Source: an uncultured Propionibacteriaceae bacterium (GTDB lineage Bacteria; Actinomycetota; Actinomycetes; Propionibacteriales; Propionibacteriaceae). From it: DNA of 7,481 nucleotides. The stretch's first letter is position 1. Each line of letters begins with the position of its first letter. Location: the NCBI GenBank assembly GCA_937988865.1, contig CALKHV010000171.1, positions 1 to 7,481 of the forward strand, written 5' to 3'. Below the pieces are notes generated by a model. That model worked only from the letters and a program-made list of their open reading frames with translations, did no database searches and was not told the origin of the DNA. The position numbers and the translations under genes are program-made. Positions 1-6,843 of this stretch are shown here, piece by piece.

Positions 1-2
1 CG

Positions 3-479
3 GATCGTCCGGAGCGCACGGATCGTCCGGAGCGCACGGATCGCTACCAGGGGCGCGACGACAGGACCCAGGGCCGCGACGACCGCTACCAGCGTCCCGA
101 GCGACGCGACGACCGCTACCAGCGCGACGACCGCCCGTCGTCGGGCGACCGCTACCAGCGCAATGACAGCTACCAGCGCAGCGATCGCCCGCAGACCGGG
201 GACCGTTACCAGCGCAACGACAGCTACCAGCGCCCCGATCGCCCCCAGGGCGAGCGTTACCAGCGCAGCGACAGCGATCGTCCGCAGACGGGTGACCGTC
301 ACCCCCGGAGCGACAGCTACCAGCGCAGCGATCGCCCGCAGACCGGTGACCGTCACCAGCGCAATGACAGCTACCAGCGCAACGACAGCTACCAGCGCAG
401 CGATCGTCCCCAGACCGGCGACCGTTACGAGCGCAACGACCGTCCTGCGCGTTACGACCGGTCACAGGGTGAGCGTCCG
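3..479 (+). repeat. In-frame tandem repeats encoding the helicase's Arg/Asp/Tyr/Gln tail
   Basis: Degenerate tandem repeats built from short blocks such as DRYQR, NDSYQR and SDRPQTGDR. SDRPQTGDR occurs four times, starting at 180, 273, 327 and 399, always in the helicase frame (spacings 93, 54 and 72 bases). The four copies differ only at synonymous third codon positions. The window opens with an exact 18-bp tandem pair (1-18 and 19-36) covering the hexapeptide DRPERT. The region is low-complexity and almost certainly disordered, with alternating charges and regularly spaced tyrosines. Confidence 0.9.
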
Positions 480-2057
480 GAGCGCACCGACCGCCGCCCC
501 GCCCGCGACTTCAGCCCCGCGCGTCCCCCGCGTCCCGAGACGCCCCGTCGTGACCATGACGCACGTGGCCATCACACCAATCGCACCGAGGTTGCACCTC
601 GCGCCCGCGCCTGGGGTCGTGACACCTATGTCGACGAGGACGCGCCCCTGACCGACACGATGAGCTGGGAGGCCGGAGAGATCGGCGACCTCGACGGTGT
701 CGAGACGTCCACGAGCCACTTCGGAGAACTCGGCGTCCCCGAGCTGCTCGTCGCGGCCCTGGCCAAGCAGGAGATCACGCAGCCGTTCCCGATCCAGGTC
801 GCGACGATCCCCGACGCCATGGCCGGACGCGACGTCCTGGGACGCGGTCGCACCGGATCCGGCAAGACCCTGGCCTTCGGGCTGCCCATGCTGACCCGCC
901 TCAACGCGGCGTCCGCCAGTGGTGGCGCACCCCGTGGTCTGGTCCTCGTGCCCACCCGGGAGCTCGCACTCCAGGTGGCCGACGTCATCGCCCCGCTCGC
1001 CCGCGTCATGAAGCTCGACCTCATGCTGGTGGCCGGGGGCATGGCCTACGGTCCGCAGCTGCGCGCGTTCGAGCGCGGCGTCGACATCGTCGTCGCCACC
1101 CCCGGACGACTGATCGACCTGCTCGAGCAGGGTGCGGTCGACCTCTCCCAGGTCATCGTCACGGTGCTCGACGAGGCCGACCACATGGCCGACCTGGGCT
1201 TCATGCCGGCCGTCACGACGCTGCTCGACGCGGTCTCCGCAGAGGGACAGCGACTCCTCTTCTCGGCGACCCTCGACGGGGCCGTCGACAAGTTGGTCCG
1301 GCGCTACCTCCACGACCCGATGACCCACGAGGTCGACGAGAACCGTGCGTCCATCTCGACGATGCAACACCGTCTGCTGCACGTCATGCCGCACGACAAG
1401 AACGCTGTGACCGCCGAGATCGCCAACCGCCCGGGACGCACGGTCATCTTCGCGCGCACCCAGATGGGCGCCTCCCGCGTCGCCGACCAGCTGCGTGCAG
1501 CCGGCGTGATGGCGGGTGCCCTGCACGGCGGCCTCACCCAGGGCGCGCGGTCGCGCATCCTCGCGGCGTTCAAGGCCGGGGACGTCCCCGTGCTCGTGGC
1601 CACCGACGTGGCCGCTCGTGGCATCCACGTCGACGACGTGTCACTGGTGCTGCAGATCGATCCGCCCATGAACTCCAAGGACTACCTCCACCGGGCCGGA
1701 CGCACGGCCCGCGCCGGCGAGACCGGTGTGGTCGCGTCCATCGTGCTGCCCCACCAGCGCCGCGGCATGGTGCGCCTCACGTCGCAGGCGGGCGTCCAGG
1801 TCGAGCCGATCCCGGTTCGCCCGGGTGAGGACCTCCTGTCCGAGCTGACGGGTTCGCGTCCGGTCACCGAGGGTCCGATCGCGGACGCCGCCTTCGAGGC
1901 GCTCGTTGCGCCCCCGAGGGCCACACGCTCGGGCCGCTCCAGCCAGGGTGGTCGGCCCCGCTCCGGCGGTGGCGGCTACAAGGGTGGCGGTGGTGGTTAC
2001 AAGGGCAATCGCGACAGTGGCGGCTGGCGCCACGGCTCCAAGCGGGACTCGTTCTAG
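3..2057 (+). CDS. DEAD-box RNA helicase with repeat-rich disordered N-terminal tail (5' partial)
   Basis: ATP-dependent RNA helicase of superfamily 2, expected to remodel RNA duplexes in the cytoplasm (ribosome assembly or mRNA turnover). The reading frame is open from base 3, giving 684 visible residues; the start lies upstream. The first ~219 residues are an Arg/Asp/Tyr/Gln-rich tail. Counting from the in-frame ATG at 660, the core shows a Q motif (F21 to Q46), Walker A GRTGSGKT (63-70), PTREL (98-102), TPGRL (147-151), DEAD (171-174), SAT (202-204), ATDVAARGIHV (314-324) and HRAGRTARAG (344-353). The C-terminus is Gly-rich with two GGGGYKG-type repeats, probably RNA-binding. The ATG at 660 has no Shine-Dalgarno site, and repeat copies upstream differ only at synonymous third positions, so the tail is translated. 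Motifs V and VI differ slightly from the common ARGIDV and HRIGRTGRAG. The helicase call is firm; the subfamily (RhlE/DeaD-like) is not resolved. Confidence 0.95.
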   Translation, partial: DRPERTDRPERTDRYQGRDDRTQGRDDRYQRPERRDDRYQRDDRPSSGDRYQRNDSYQRSDRPQTGDRYQRNDSYQRPDRPQGERYQRSDSDRPQTGDRHPRSDSYQRSDRPQTGDRHQRNDSYQRNDSYQRSDRPQTGDRYERNDRPARYDRSQGERPERTDRRPARDFSPARPPRPETPRRDHDARGHHTNRTEVAPRARAWGRDTYVDEDAPLTDTMSWEAGEIGDLDGVETSTSHFGELGVPELLVAALAKQEITQPFPIQVATIPDAMAGRDVLGRGRTGSGKTLAFGLPMLTRLNAASASGGAPRGLVLVPTRELALQVADVIAPLARVMKLDLMLVAGGMAYGPQLRAFERGVDIVVATPGRLIDLLEQGAVDLSQVIVTVLDEADHMADLGFMPAVTTLLDAVSAEGQRLLFSATLDGAVDKLVRRYLHDPMTHEVDENRASISTMQHRLLHVMPHDKNAVTAEIANRPGRTVIFARTQMGASRVADQLRAAGVMAGALHGGLTQGARSRILAAFKAGDVPVLVATDVAARGIHVDDVSLVLQIDPPMNSKDYLHRAGRTARAGETGVVASIVLPHQRRGMVRLTSQAGVQVEPIPVRPGEDLLSELTGSRPVTEGPIADAAFEALVAPPRATRSGRSSQGGRPRSGGGGYKGGGGGYKGNRDSGGWRHGSKRDSF

Positions 2058-2068
2058 GCTGAGCCGGC

Positions 2069-3004
2069 GTGAGTAGCGAGCTGATCCGCCTGCGACTGGC
2101 CACCGAGGCCGACGCCCCCGCCATGTTGCGGACGATCCACGCGGCCTTCGGGGCACGGCGGCCGGTCGACCCCCCGGCGGCCGCGCTGTCCGACACGGTC
2201 GCCGACGTCGAGGACGCCCTCGTCGGCGGTGAAGGCGTCATCGCCGAGATCGACGGTTCGATGGCGGGTTGCCTGCTGCTGAGCCTCGACGGAGTGCTGG
2301 CGGGCCTGCACCGGGTCAGCGTCCACCCCGACCACCGCGAGCACGGCATCGCCGCTGCCATGGTGAGGGGGGCGATCGAGGTCGCCACCGACATCGGCGC
2401 CCGTCGTATCGAACTGTTGTGTCGCCGTGAGTTCCCCGAGACCCTCGGCTGGTGGCGCACACACGGCTTCGAGCCCGTCCGCGAGGCCGACCTCGGCCTG
2501 ATCCTCGCCGTCGACCTTCCGGCGCGGGTCGAGGTCCCCACCGCCGACGACATGCACACCCTCGGACGCCGGCTCGCCGCGATCCTGCGTCCCGGGGATG
2601 TCGTGGTGGCCTCCGGAGACCTCGGTGCCGGAAAGACCACCCTCACCCAGGGGATCGGCGATGGCCTGGGCGTCGCTGGGCCGATCATCTCTCCCACCTT
2701 CGTTCTGTCGCGCGTCCACCCCTCGCGCGCGGCTGGTCCCGCGCTCGTGCACGTGGACGCCTACCGCCTCTCCTCGGCAGCCGAACTCGAGGACCTCGAC
2801 CTCGACGCCTCCCTGTCCGACTCGGTCACCCTGATCGAATGGGGTGCAGGATTGGCCGACGGTCTGGCAGCGTCCCGACTCGACATCGACATCCGCCGTT
2901 CGGGCGACCCCGATGACGAGACCCGGGTGGTCTATCTTGCGGGTCTGGGGGATCGGTGGCACGGGGTCGATCTCCACGCCCTGACCGGAGGGGAGCAGGC
3001 ATGA
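2069..3004 (+). CDS. tsaE: GNAT acetyltransferase-TsaE fusion (t6A ATPase subunit)
   Basis: A 311-residue two-domain protein. Residues ~5-150 look like a GNAT N-acetyltransferase, with the acetyl-CoA-binding segment at ~81-99 (HRVSVHPDHREHGIA, of the R/Q-x-x-G-x-G/A type). Residues ~151-311 are TsaE, the ATPase that works with TsaB and TsaD in threonylcarbamoylation of tRNA A37. They show Walker A GDLGAGKTT (183-191), SPTFVL (209-214 region), HVDAYRL (228-234) and EWG (257-259). Stand-alone TsaE is about 150 residues, so the N-terminal half is a full added domain. The start is the GTG at 2069, 11 bases after the helicase stop; the ribosome site is weak, so expression may depend on readthrough from upstream. 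The stop overlaps tsaB by 4 bases. The TsaE assignment is firm. The GNAT substrate is unknown. Confidence 0.93.
   Translation: MSSELIRLRLATEADAPAMLRTIHAAFGARRPVDPPAAALSDTVADVEDALVGGEGVIAEIDGSMAGCLLLSLDGVLAGLHRVSVHPDHREHGIAAAMVRGAIEVATDIGARRIELLCRREFPETLGWWRTHGFEPVREADLGLILAVDLPARVEVPTADDMHTLGRRLAAILRPGDVVVASGDLGAGKTTLTQGIGDGLGVAGPIISPTFVLSRVHPSRAAGPALVHVDAYRLSSAAELEDLDLDASLSDSVTLIEWGAGLADGLAASRLDIDIRRSGDPDDETRVVYLAGLGDRWHGVDLHALTGGEQA
2987..2993 (+). promoter_or_regulatory. Shine-Dalgarno site of tsaB
   Basis: GGAGGGG ends 7 bases before the ATG at 3001. It decides in favour of that start over an in-frame ATG at 2956, which would add 15 residues that do not resemble TsaB. It lies inside the end of the tsaE coding region. 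Confidence 0.75.
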
Positions 3005-3669
3005 CCACATGGACGCTGGGGGTCGACACCTCCACCGACATCTGCGTCGGGCTGGCGTCCGACGGCGTGGTCGTCGGACGAGACCTGGTCGCCGACCGTC
3101 GCGGGCACGCCGAGAAGTTGATGCCCGCGATCATCGCCCTCTGCGCGGGCGCCGGCATCGCCGTCCGTGACCTCGACGAGGTCGCGGTGGGCGTCGGACC
3201 CGGCCCTTTCACGGGTCTTCGGGTCGGCATCGTCACCGCTCACACCCTGGCCTTCCTCTCGGGCACCGAGTTGCACGGCGTGTGCAGCCTGGACGTCCTG
3301 GCCCGCCAGTGGGTCGAGAGCGCGTCCGCACCCCCGACAGAATTCGTCGTCGCCTCGGACGCCCGCCGCAAGGAGCTCTACTGGGCGCACTACGACGCCT
3401 CGGGACGCCGGCTCGGCGACGCCCGGGTCAGCGACCCCGCAGACCTCCCCGCCCTGCCCCTCGCCGGCCCCGGCCGTGAGGTCTACCCCGACCTCTTCCC
3501 GGACGCTGGTGGCCCGACCCGGTTGGACGCCGGCATCCTCGCCGCCCAGTGGGCCGACCTCCCGGACGCCGGGATCGAACCCCTCTACCTGCGCAAGCCG
3601 GACGCCAGCGTCCCGACGACACGCAAGTCAACGCTCCTCCAACCCAGACTCCAGGTGGGACGCAGATGA
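3001..3669 (+). CDS. tsaB: TsaB, t6A complex scaffold subunit
   Basis: A 222-residue ASKHA-fold protein that dimerises with TsaD and recruits TsaE to form the threonylcarbamoyl-transfer complex for tRNA A37. Visible family features: an N-terminal LGVDTST strand (6-12), HAEKLMP (36-42), the conserved GPGPFTGLRVG loop (66-76), DARRKELYWA (120-129) and the C-terminal YLRKPDA (196-202). The start at 3001 sits in an ATGA overlap with the tsaE stop behind a good Shine-Dalgarno site, so the two are probably translationally coupled. After RKS (208-210) there is a 12-residue tail rich in codons rare in this window (tca, caa, aga, gga), which may be recently added. The tsaB stop again overlaps rimI by 4 bases. 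Confidence 0.95.
   Translation: MTTWTLGVDTSTDICVGLASDGVVVGRDLVADRRGHAEKLMPAIIALCAGAGIAVRDLDEVAVGVGPGPFTGLRVGIVTAHTLAFLSGTELHGVCSLDVLARQWVESASAPPTEFVVASDARRKELYWAHYDASGRRLGDARVSDPADLPALPLAGPGREVYPDLFPDAGGPTRLDAGILAAQWADLPDAGIEPLYLRKPDASVPTTRKSTLLQPRLQVGRR
3653..3658 (+). promoter_or_regulatory. Shine-Dalgarno site of rimI
   Basis: AGGTGG ends 7 bases before the ATG at 3666 and supports that start rather than the in-frame ATG at 3549, which would put 39 non-family residues in front of the GNAT fold. It lies within the 3' end of tsaB. Confidence 0.7.
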
Positions 3670-4151
3670 TCATCTCCCGAGCACATGTCAACGACGTCGC
3701 CGCGATCGTCGCCCTCGAGGCCGAGGCGTTCCCCGCGTCCGAACGCTGGTCGCACGAGTCATGGGTCGGCGAGATCCTCGCGGACGATCGGCTCGTGCTC
3801 ATCGGACGCGGGCCCTTCGACGAGGTGATGGCCGCCGCAACCTTCCAGTGCGTCGAGGATGTCGCAGACCTGCACCGCATCATGATCGCCGAGGAGCACC
3901 GGGGCCAGGGCCAGGCCCGCCGCCTGTTGGTGGCCGGCATGCAGTGGGCCGAAGCCATCGGCGCCCGGCGCATCCTCCTCGAGGTGCGTCAGGACAACGA
4001 GGTCGCCATCCAGCTGTACCAGCGTCACCACTTCACCCCGATCGGGACGCGCCTCGACTACTACGGTCCGGGCGTCCACGCGGTGGTGATGGAAGCGGAG
4101 CTGGGCTCGGGCCTCGACACCCGGATCGAGGATCGATGGGCGATCGCATGA
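3666..4151 (+). CDS. rimI: RimI-type protein N-terminal alanine acetyltransferase
   Basis: A 161-residue single-domain GNAT enzyme. RimI transfers acetyl from acetyl-CoA to the N-terminal residue of ribosomal protein bS18 in E. coli; actinobacterial members are commonly encoded beside tsaB and tsaD and may have broader targets. The sequence shows the acetyl-CoA-binding segment HRIMIAEEHRGQGQARRLL (70-88), then LEVRQDNEVAIQLYQ (105-119) and FTPIGTRLDYYG (123-134), which match the typical RimI pattern of LEVR..N..A..LY and G.R..YY. The ATG at 3666 overlaps the tsaB stop (ATGA) and has its own ribosome site. The stop overlaps tsaD by 4 bases. The family call is firm; the bS18 substrate is inferred from the family and context. 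Confidence 0.92.
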   Translation: MIISRAHVNDVAAIVALEAEAFPASERWSHESWVGEILADDRLVLIGRGPFDEVMAAATFQCVEDVADLHRIMIAEEHRGQGQARRLLVAGMQWAEAIGARRILLEVRQDNEVAIQLYQRHHFTPIGTRLDYYGPGVHAVVMEAELGSGLDTRIEDRWAIA

Positions 4152-5191
4152 GCGGACCCCTCGTGCTGGGCATCGAGTCGTCGTGCGACGAGACCGGGGT
4201 CGGGATCGTCCGCGGGAACACCTTGCTCGCCAACGAGGTGGCGAGTTCGGTCGAGCAGCACGTGCGCTTCGGCGGTGTCGTTCCCGAGGTGGCGTCCCGC
4301 GCCCATCTCGAGGCGATGATTCCGGCGCTGGAGCGCGCCTGCGCGTCCGCGGACGTCGACCTCTCCGAACTCGACGGCATCGCCGTCACCGCCGGACCGG
4401 GTCTCATGGGAGCCCTGGTGGTGGGCCTGGCGAGCGCCAAGGCCCTCGCCAGCTACCTCGACAAGCCGCTCTACGGCGTCAACCACCTCGCCGGGCACGT
4501 GGCCGTCGACCTGCTCGACCACGGGACGCTGCCGACCCCCGCGGGCGCACTGCTCGTGTCGGGCGGGCACACCGAACTCCTGGTCGTCGACGACATCGCG
4601 ACGTCCATCACCCAGGTCGGCGCGACGATCGACGACGCGGCCGGCGAGGCGTACGACAAGGTGGCCCGCGTCCTTGGACTGCCGTACCCCGGTGGCCCGG
4701 TGATCGACCGGGCGGCCCAGGACGGCGACCCGACCGCGATCCGCTTCCCGCGGGGGCTGACCGCGCGCCACGACCTCGAGAAGCACCGCTTCGACTACTC
4801 CTTCTCGGGGCTCAAGACCGCCGTCGCACGGTGGGTCGAGGCGCGCGAACGCGACGGGCTCGACGTCCCGGTCAACGACGTGGCCGCCTCGTTCCAGGAG
4901 GCCGTCTGCGACGTGCTCACGGCCAAGGCCGTCGACCTGTGTCTCGACCGCGGTCTCACGCACTTCCTCATCGGTGGGGGAGTCGCGGCCAATTCGCGGC
5001 TACGCGTCCTCCTGGAGGAACGTCTGACCGAGGTGGGCGTCGAGTTGAGGCGTCCGCGTCCGGGCCTGTGCACCGACAACGGCGCGATGATGGCCGTGCT
5101 GGGCAGCGAGATCATCCGCGCAGGGGGACGCCCGTCGTCCCTGGACATCGGCGCCAACTCCGGTCTGCCGATCTCGACGATCCTGGTCTGA
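4148..5191 (+). CDS. tsaD: TsaD, tRNA A37 threonylcarbamoyltransferase
   Basis: The catalytic subunit (Kae1/Gcp/YgjD family), 347 residues and full length for bacterial TsaD. It transfers the threonylcarbamoyl group from threonylcarbamoyl-AMP to N6 of A37 in ANN-decoding tRNAs. Visible motifs: GIESSCDET (8-16), TAGPGLMGAL (81-90), the metal ligands H113 and H117 in NHLAGH, SGGHTEL (138-144), IDDAAGEAYDKVAR (161-174), FSGLKTA (219-225), GGGVAAN (276-282) and the third ligand D310 in CTDNGAMMA. Every key residue is present. I chose the ATG at 4148 because it forms the same ATGA overlap with rimI seen at the previous junctions. An in-frame ATG at 4136, with GAGG four bases before it, would add MGDR and cannot be excluded. 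It is the last member of the t6A block. Confidence 0.97.
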   Translation: MSGPLVLGIESSCDETGVGIVRGNTLLANEVASSVEQHVRFGGVVPEVASRAHLEAMIPALERACASADVDLSELDGIAVTAGPGLMGALVVGLASAKALASYLDKPLYGVNHLAGHVAVDLLDHGTLPTPAGALLVSGGHTELLVVDDIATSITQVGATIDDAAGEAYDKVARVLGLPYPGGPVIDRAAQDGDPTAIRFPRGLTARHDLEKHRFDYSFSGLKTAVARWVEARERDGLDVPVNDVAASFQEAVCDVLTAKAVDLCLDRGLTHFLIGGGVAANSRLRVLLEERLTEVGVELRRPRPGLCTDNGAMMAVLGSEIIRAGGRPSSLDIGANSGLPISTILV

Positions 5192-5203
5192 GGCACGTCC
5201 GAC

Positions 5204-5692
5204 GTGCCCTACAGCCCGATCCTGACGACGCTGGCCTTCGTGAGGTCGCCGGACGGCGAGCGCGTGCTGATGTGTCATCGCAGTGCCCGCGTCGACGACG
5301 AGCAACTCGGCAAGTACAACGGGCTCGGGGGCAAGGTCGAGCGCGACGAGGACGTCGTCGCCGGCATCCGTCGCGAACTGCTCGAGGAGGCCTGCATCGA
5401 GGCCACGTCCCTGCGCCTGCGGGGCACCGTCAGCTGGCCGGGCTTCGGACGAAACGGCGAGGACGTGCTCGGCTTCATCTTCGTGGTGGACGCGTTCACC
5501 GGGGACGTCCCTGCGTCCAATGACGAGGGGACGCTCACCTGGGAGCGGATCGACGGGCTGGGCGACCTCCCCATGTGGGAGGGCGACCGGCACTTCCTCC
5601 CCCTGGTCTTCGACGACTCCGTGGCCCAGTTCCACGGCTGCCTTCCCTACGAGTCGGGACGCCCGGTCGGGTGGACGGTGAGCACCCTGTGA
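5204..5692 (+). CDS. NUDIX hydrolase, MTH1/MutT-like (probable 8-oxo-dGTP diphosphatase)
   Basis: A 162-residue NUDIX enzyme. The NUDIX box runs from G43 to I65 (GKVERDED then RRELLEEACI), with the metal-binding REXXEE core at 57-62. The box glycine late in the motif is replaced by Cys64. KYNGLGGKVE (37-46) just ahead of the box resembles the KWNGFGGKV segment of MTH1/NUDT1-type 8-oxo-dGTP diphosphatases, so sanitation of oxidised purine nucleotides is the likely role. The substrate is an inference, since NUDIX specificities are hard to read from sequence. The start is the GTG at 5204, 12 bases after the tsaD stop, with only a weak TGAGG upstream. The stop overlaps the methyltransferase start (GTGA), so the two genes probably form a coupled pair within the operon. 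Confidence 0.88.
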   Translation: MPYSPILTTLAFVRSPDGERVLMCHRSARVDDEQLGKYNGLGGKVERDEDVVAGIRRELLEEACIEATSLRLRGTVSWPGFGRNGEDVLGFIFVVDAFTGDVPASNDEGTLTWERIDGLGDLPMWEGDRHFLPLVFDDSVAQFHGCLPYESGRPVGWTVSTL

Positions 5693-6843
5693 ACCCGCTC
5701 CTCACCGACGAGGGTGCCCGGGCGCTGGAGTTCGCGGCGCGGGAGGCCGACCCCGACTCCCTCGGGGCGGCCACGAGGCTGCGGGCCCGCTTCGCCCCCG
5801 ACCTGGCTGCCGCTGCCCTCACGCAGGTGGCCCTGCGACGACGCGGACGCACCAAGTTCGGTGAGGCGTCCGATTCGCTCTTCCTCACCTCCCACGGGCT
5901 GGAGCAGGCGTCCCGCCCGTCGGTGGCCGACTGGCGCGCGGCGCGGCTGCGCGCAGCGGGGGTCACCAGGGTCATCGATCTCGGCTGCGGCATCGGCGCG
6001 GACGCCCTGGGTTTCCAGCGCGCAGGCCTCGACGTCGTGGCCGTCGAACTCGACCCGACCACCGCGGAGTTCGCGTCCGCCAACCTGGGCGTCGACGTGA
6101 TCGTCGGGGACGCCGAAACCCTGGCCGACGGGCTGCTCGACGGCGCAGGACCCGGGACCGCGGTGTTCTGCGACCCCGCACGGCGAAACGACCAGGGCCG
6201 GCTGTGGCGTCCCGAGCAGTTCAGCCCGTCCTGGGACTTCGTGTCGTCCCTGTTCGTCCGCCCCACCTCCGCCGTGGTCAAGCTCGGGCCGGGAGTGCCG
6301 ACGACGCTGCTGCCGACCGGCGTCCGCGCGACCTGGGTCAGCGACCACGGCTCGGTGGTCGAGGCGGGCCTGTGGAACGTGCCGGGTCTCGCGTCCGGAC
6401 GCGAGGCCGTCCTGCTCCCGGGCGGGGCGTCCATCGTTCGGTCCGCCCTACCTCGTGAGCTGCCCGTCGGCCCGGTCGGACGCTTCCTCCTCGAACCCGA
6501 CGGAGCGGTCATCCGCAGTGGCGCGATGGGCGATCTCGCCCCGGACGCCACCTGGCTGCTGGCCCCGGGGATCGCCTACCTGACGTCCGACGAGATGGTG
6601 CGGACGCCCTTCGCGACGACGTTCGAGGTGCTCGACGTGCTCGACGCCTCGGAGAAGTCGCTGCGGGCGTGGATCCGCGACAACGCCATCGGGACGCTCG
6701 AGATCAAGAAGCGGGGGATCGAGATCGACCCGGCCGACCTGCGCCGCCGGCTGAAGCCGCGCGGGACGGGCAGCGCGACCATCGTGCTGACCCCGACGGA
6801 GGTCGGCGTCCGTGCCCTGGTCGTGCGACGCGTGGTGTCCTGA
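5689..6843 (+). CDS. SAM-dependent methyltransferase with THUMP-like C-terminal domain
   Basis: A 384-residue protein with a class I (Rossmann) methyltransferase core. Motif I is VIDLGCGIGADALG (95-108), the acidic residue that binds the SAM ribose is in AVELDP (118-123), and the motif IV position reads FCDPARR (160-166), a DPAR form of the DPPY-type catalytic loop. The last ~65 residues (about 320-384; IGTLEIKKRGIEIDP and the closing ALVVRR strand) resemble the THUMP-like domain found at the end of this family, which suggests an RNA substrate. The start is the GTG at 5689, overlapping the NUDIX stop by 4 bases with a weak GGTGAG 6 bases upstream; longer starts would lie inside the NUDIX gene. 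The stop directly abuts the first CIRCE operator. The methylated RNA is unknown, and so is whether the protein is catalytically active. Confidence 0.88.
   Translation: MNPLLTDEGARALEFAAREADPDSLGAATRLRARFAPDLAAAALTQVALRRRGRTKFGEASDSLFLTSHGLEQASRPSVADWRAARLRAAGVTRVIDLGCGIGADALGFQRAGLDVVAVELDPTTAEFASANLGVDVIVGDAETLADGLLDGAGPGTAVFCDPARRNDQGRLWRPEQFSPSWDFVSSLFVRPTSAVVKLGPGVPTTLLPTGVRATWVSDHGSVVEAGLWNVPGLASGREAVLLPGGASIVRSALPRELPVGPVGRFLLEPDGAVIRSGAMGDLAPDATWLLAPGIAYLTSDEMVRTPFATTFEVLDVLDASEKSLRAWIRDNAIGTLEIKKRGIEIDPADLRRRLKPRGTGSATIVLTPTEVGVRALVVRRVVS

Noticed and set aside
163..651. A 162-codon + strand ORF in the helicase repeat region, rich in Thr, Ala and Ser
   Set aside because: It is out of frame with the helicase. 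Repeat copies vary only at third positions of the helicase frame, so this ORF is a shadow of that repeat.
462..1628. A 388-codon minus-strand ORF opposite the helicase
   Set aside because: Long antisense frames are expected in high-GC DNA opposite real genes. The product has no recognisable motif and the DEAD-box motifs lie on the + strand.
2054..3010. A 318-codon minus-strand ORF opposite the GNAT-TsaE gene
   Set aside because: Mirror-frame artefact with no family features; the + strand has clear GNAT and Walker A motifs.
3167..4147. N-terminal extension of the tsaD frame back to 3167 (674-residue form)
   Set aside because: The upstream part overlaps tsaB and rimI in another frame and is Arg/Pro/Ser-rich nonsense. 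TsaD motifs begin right after the ATG at 4148.
4061..4963. A 300-codon minus-strand ORF opposite rimI and tsaD
   Set aside because: Antisense shadow of conserved tsaD, with no motif or ribosome site noticed.
5575..5688. Earlier start for the methyltransferase at 5575
   Set aside because: It would overlap the NUDIX gene by over 100 bases and adds Arg/Gly/Pro-rich residues. The GTG at 5689 gives the usual coupled overlap.
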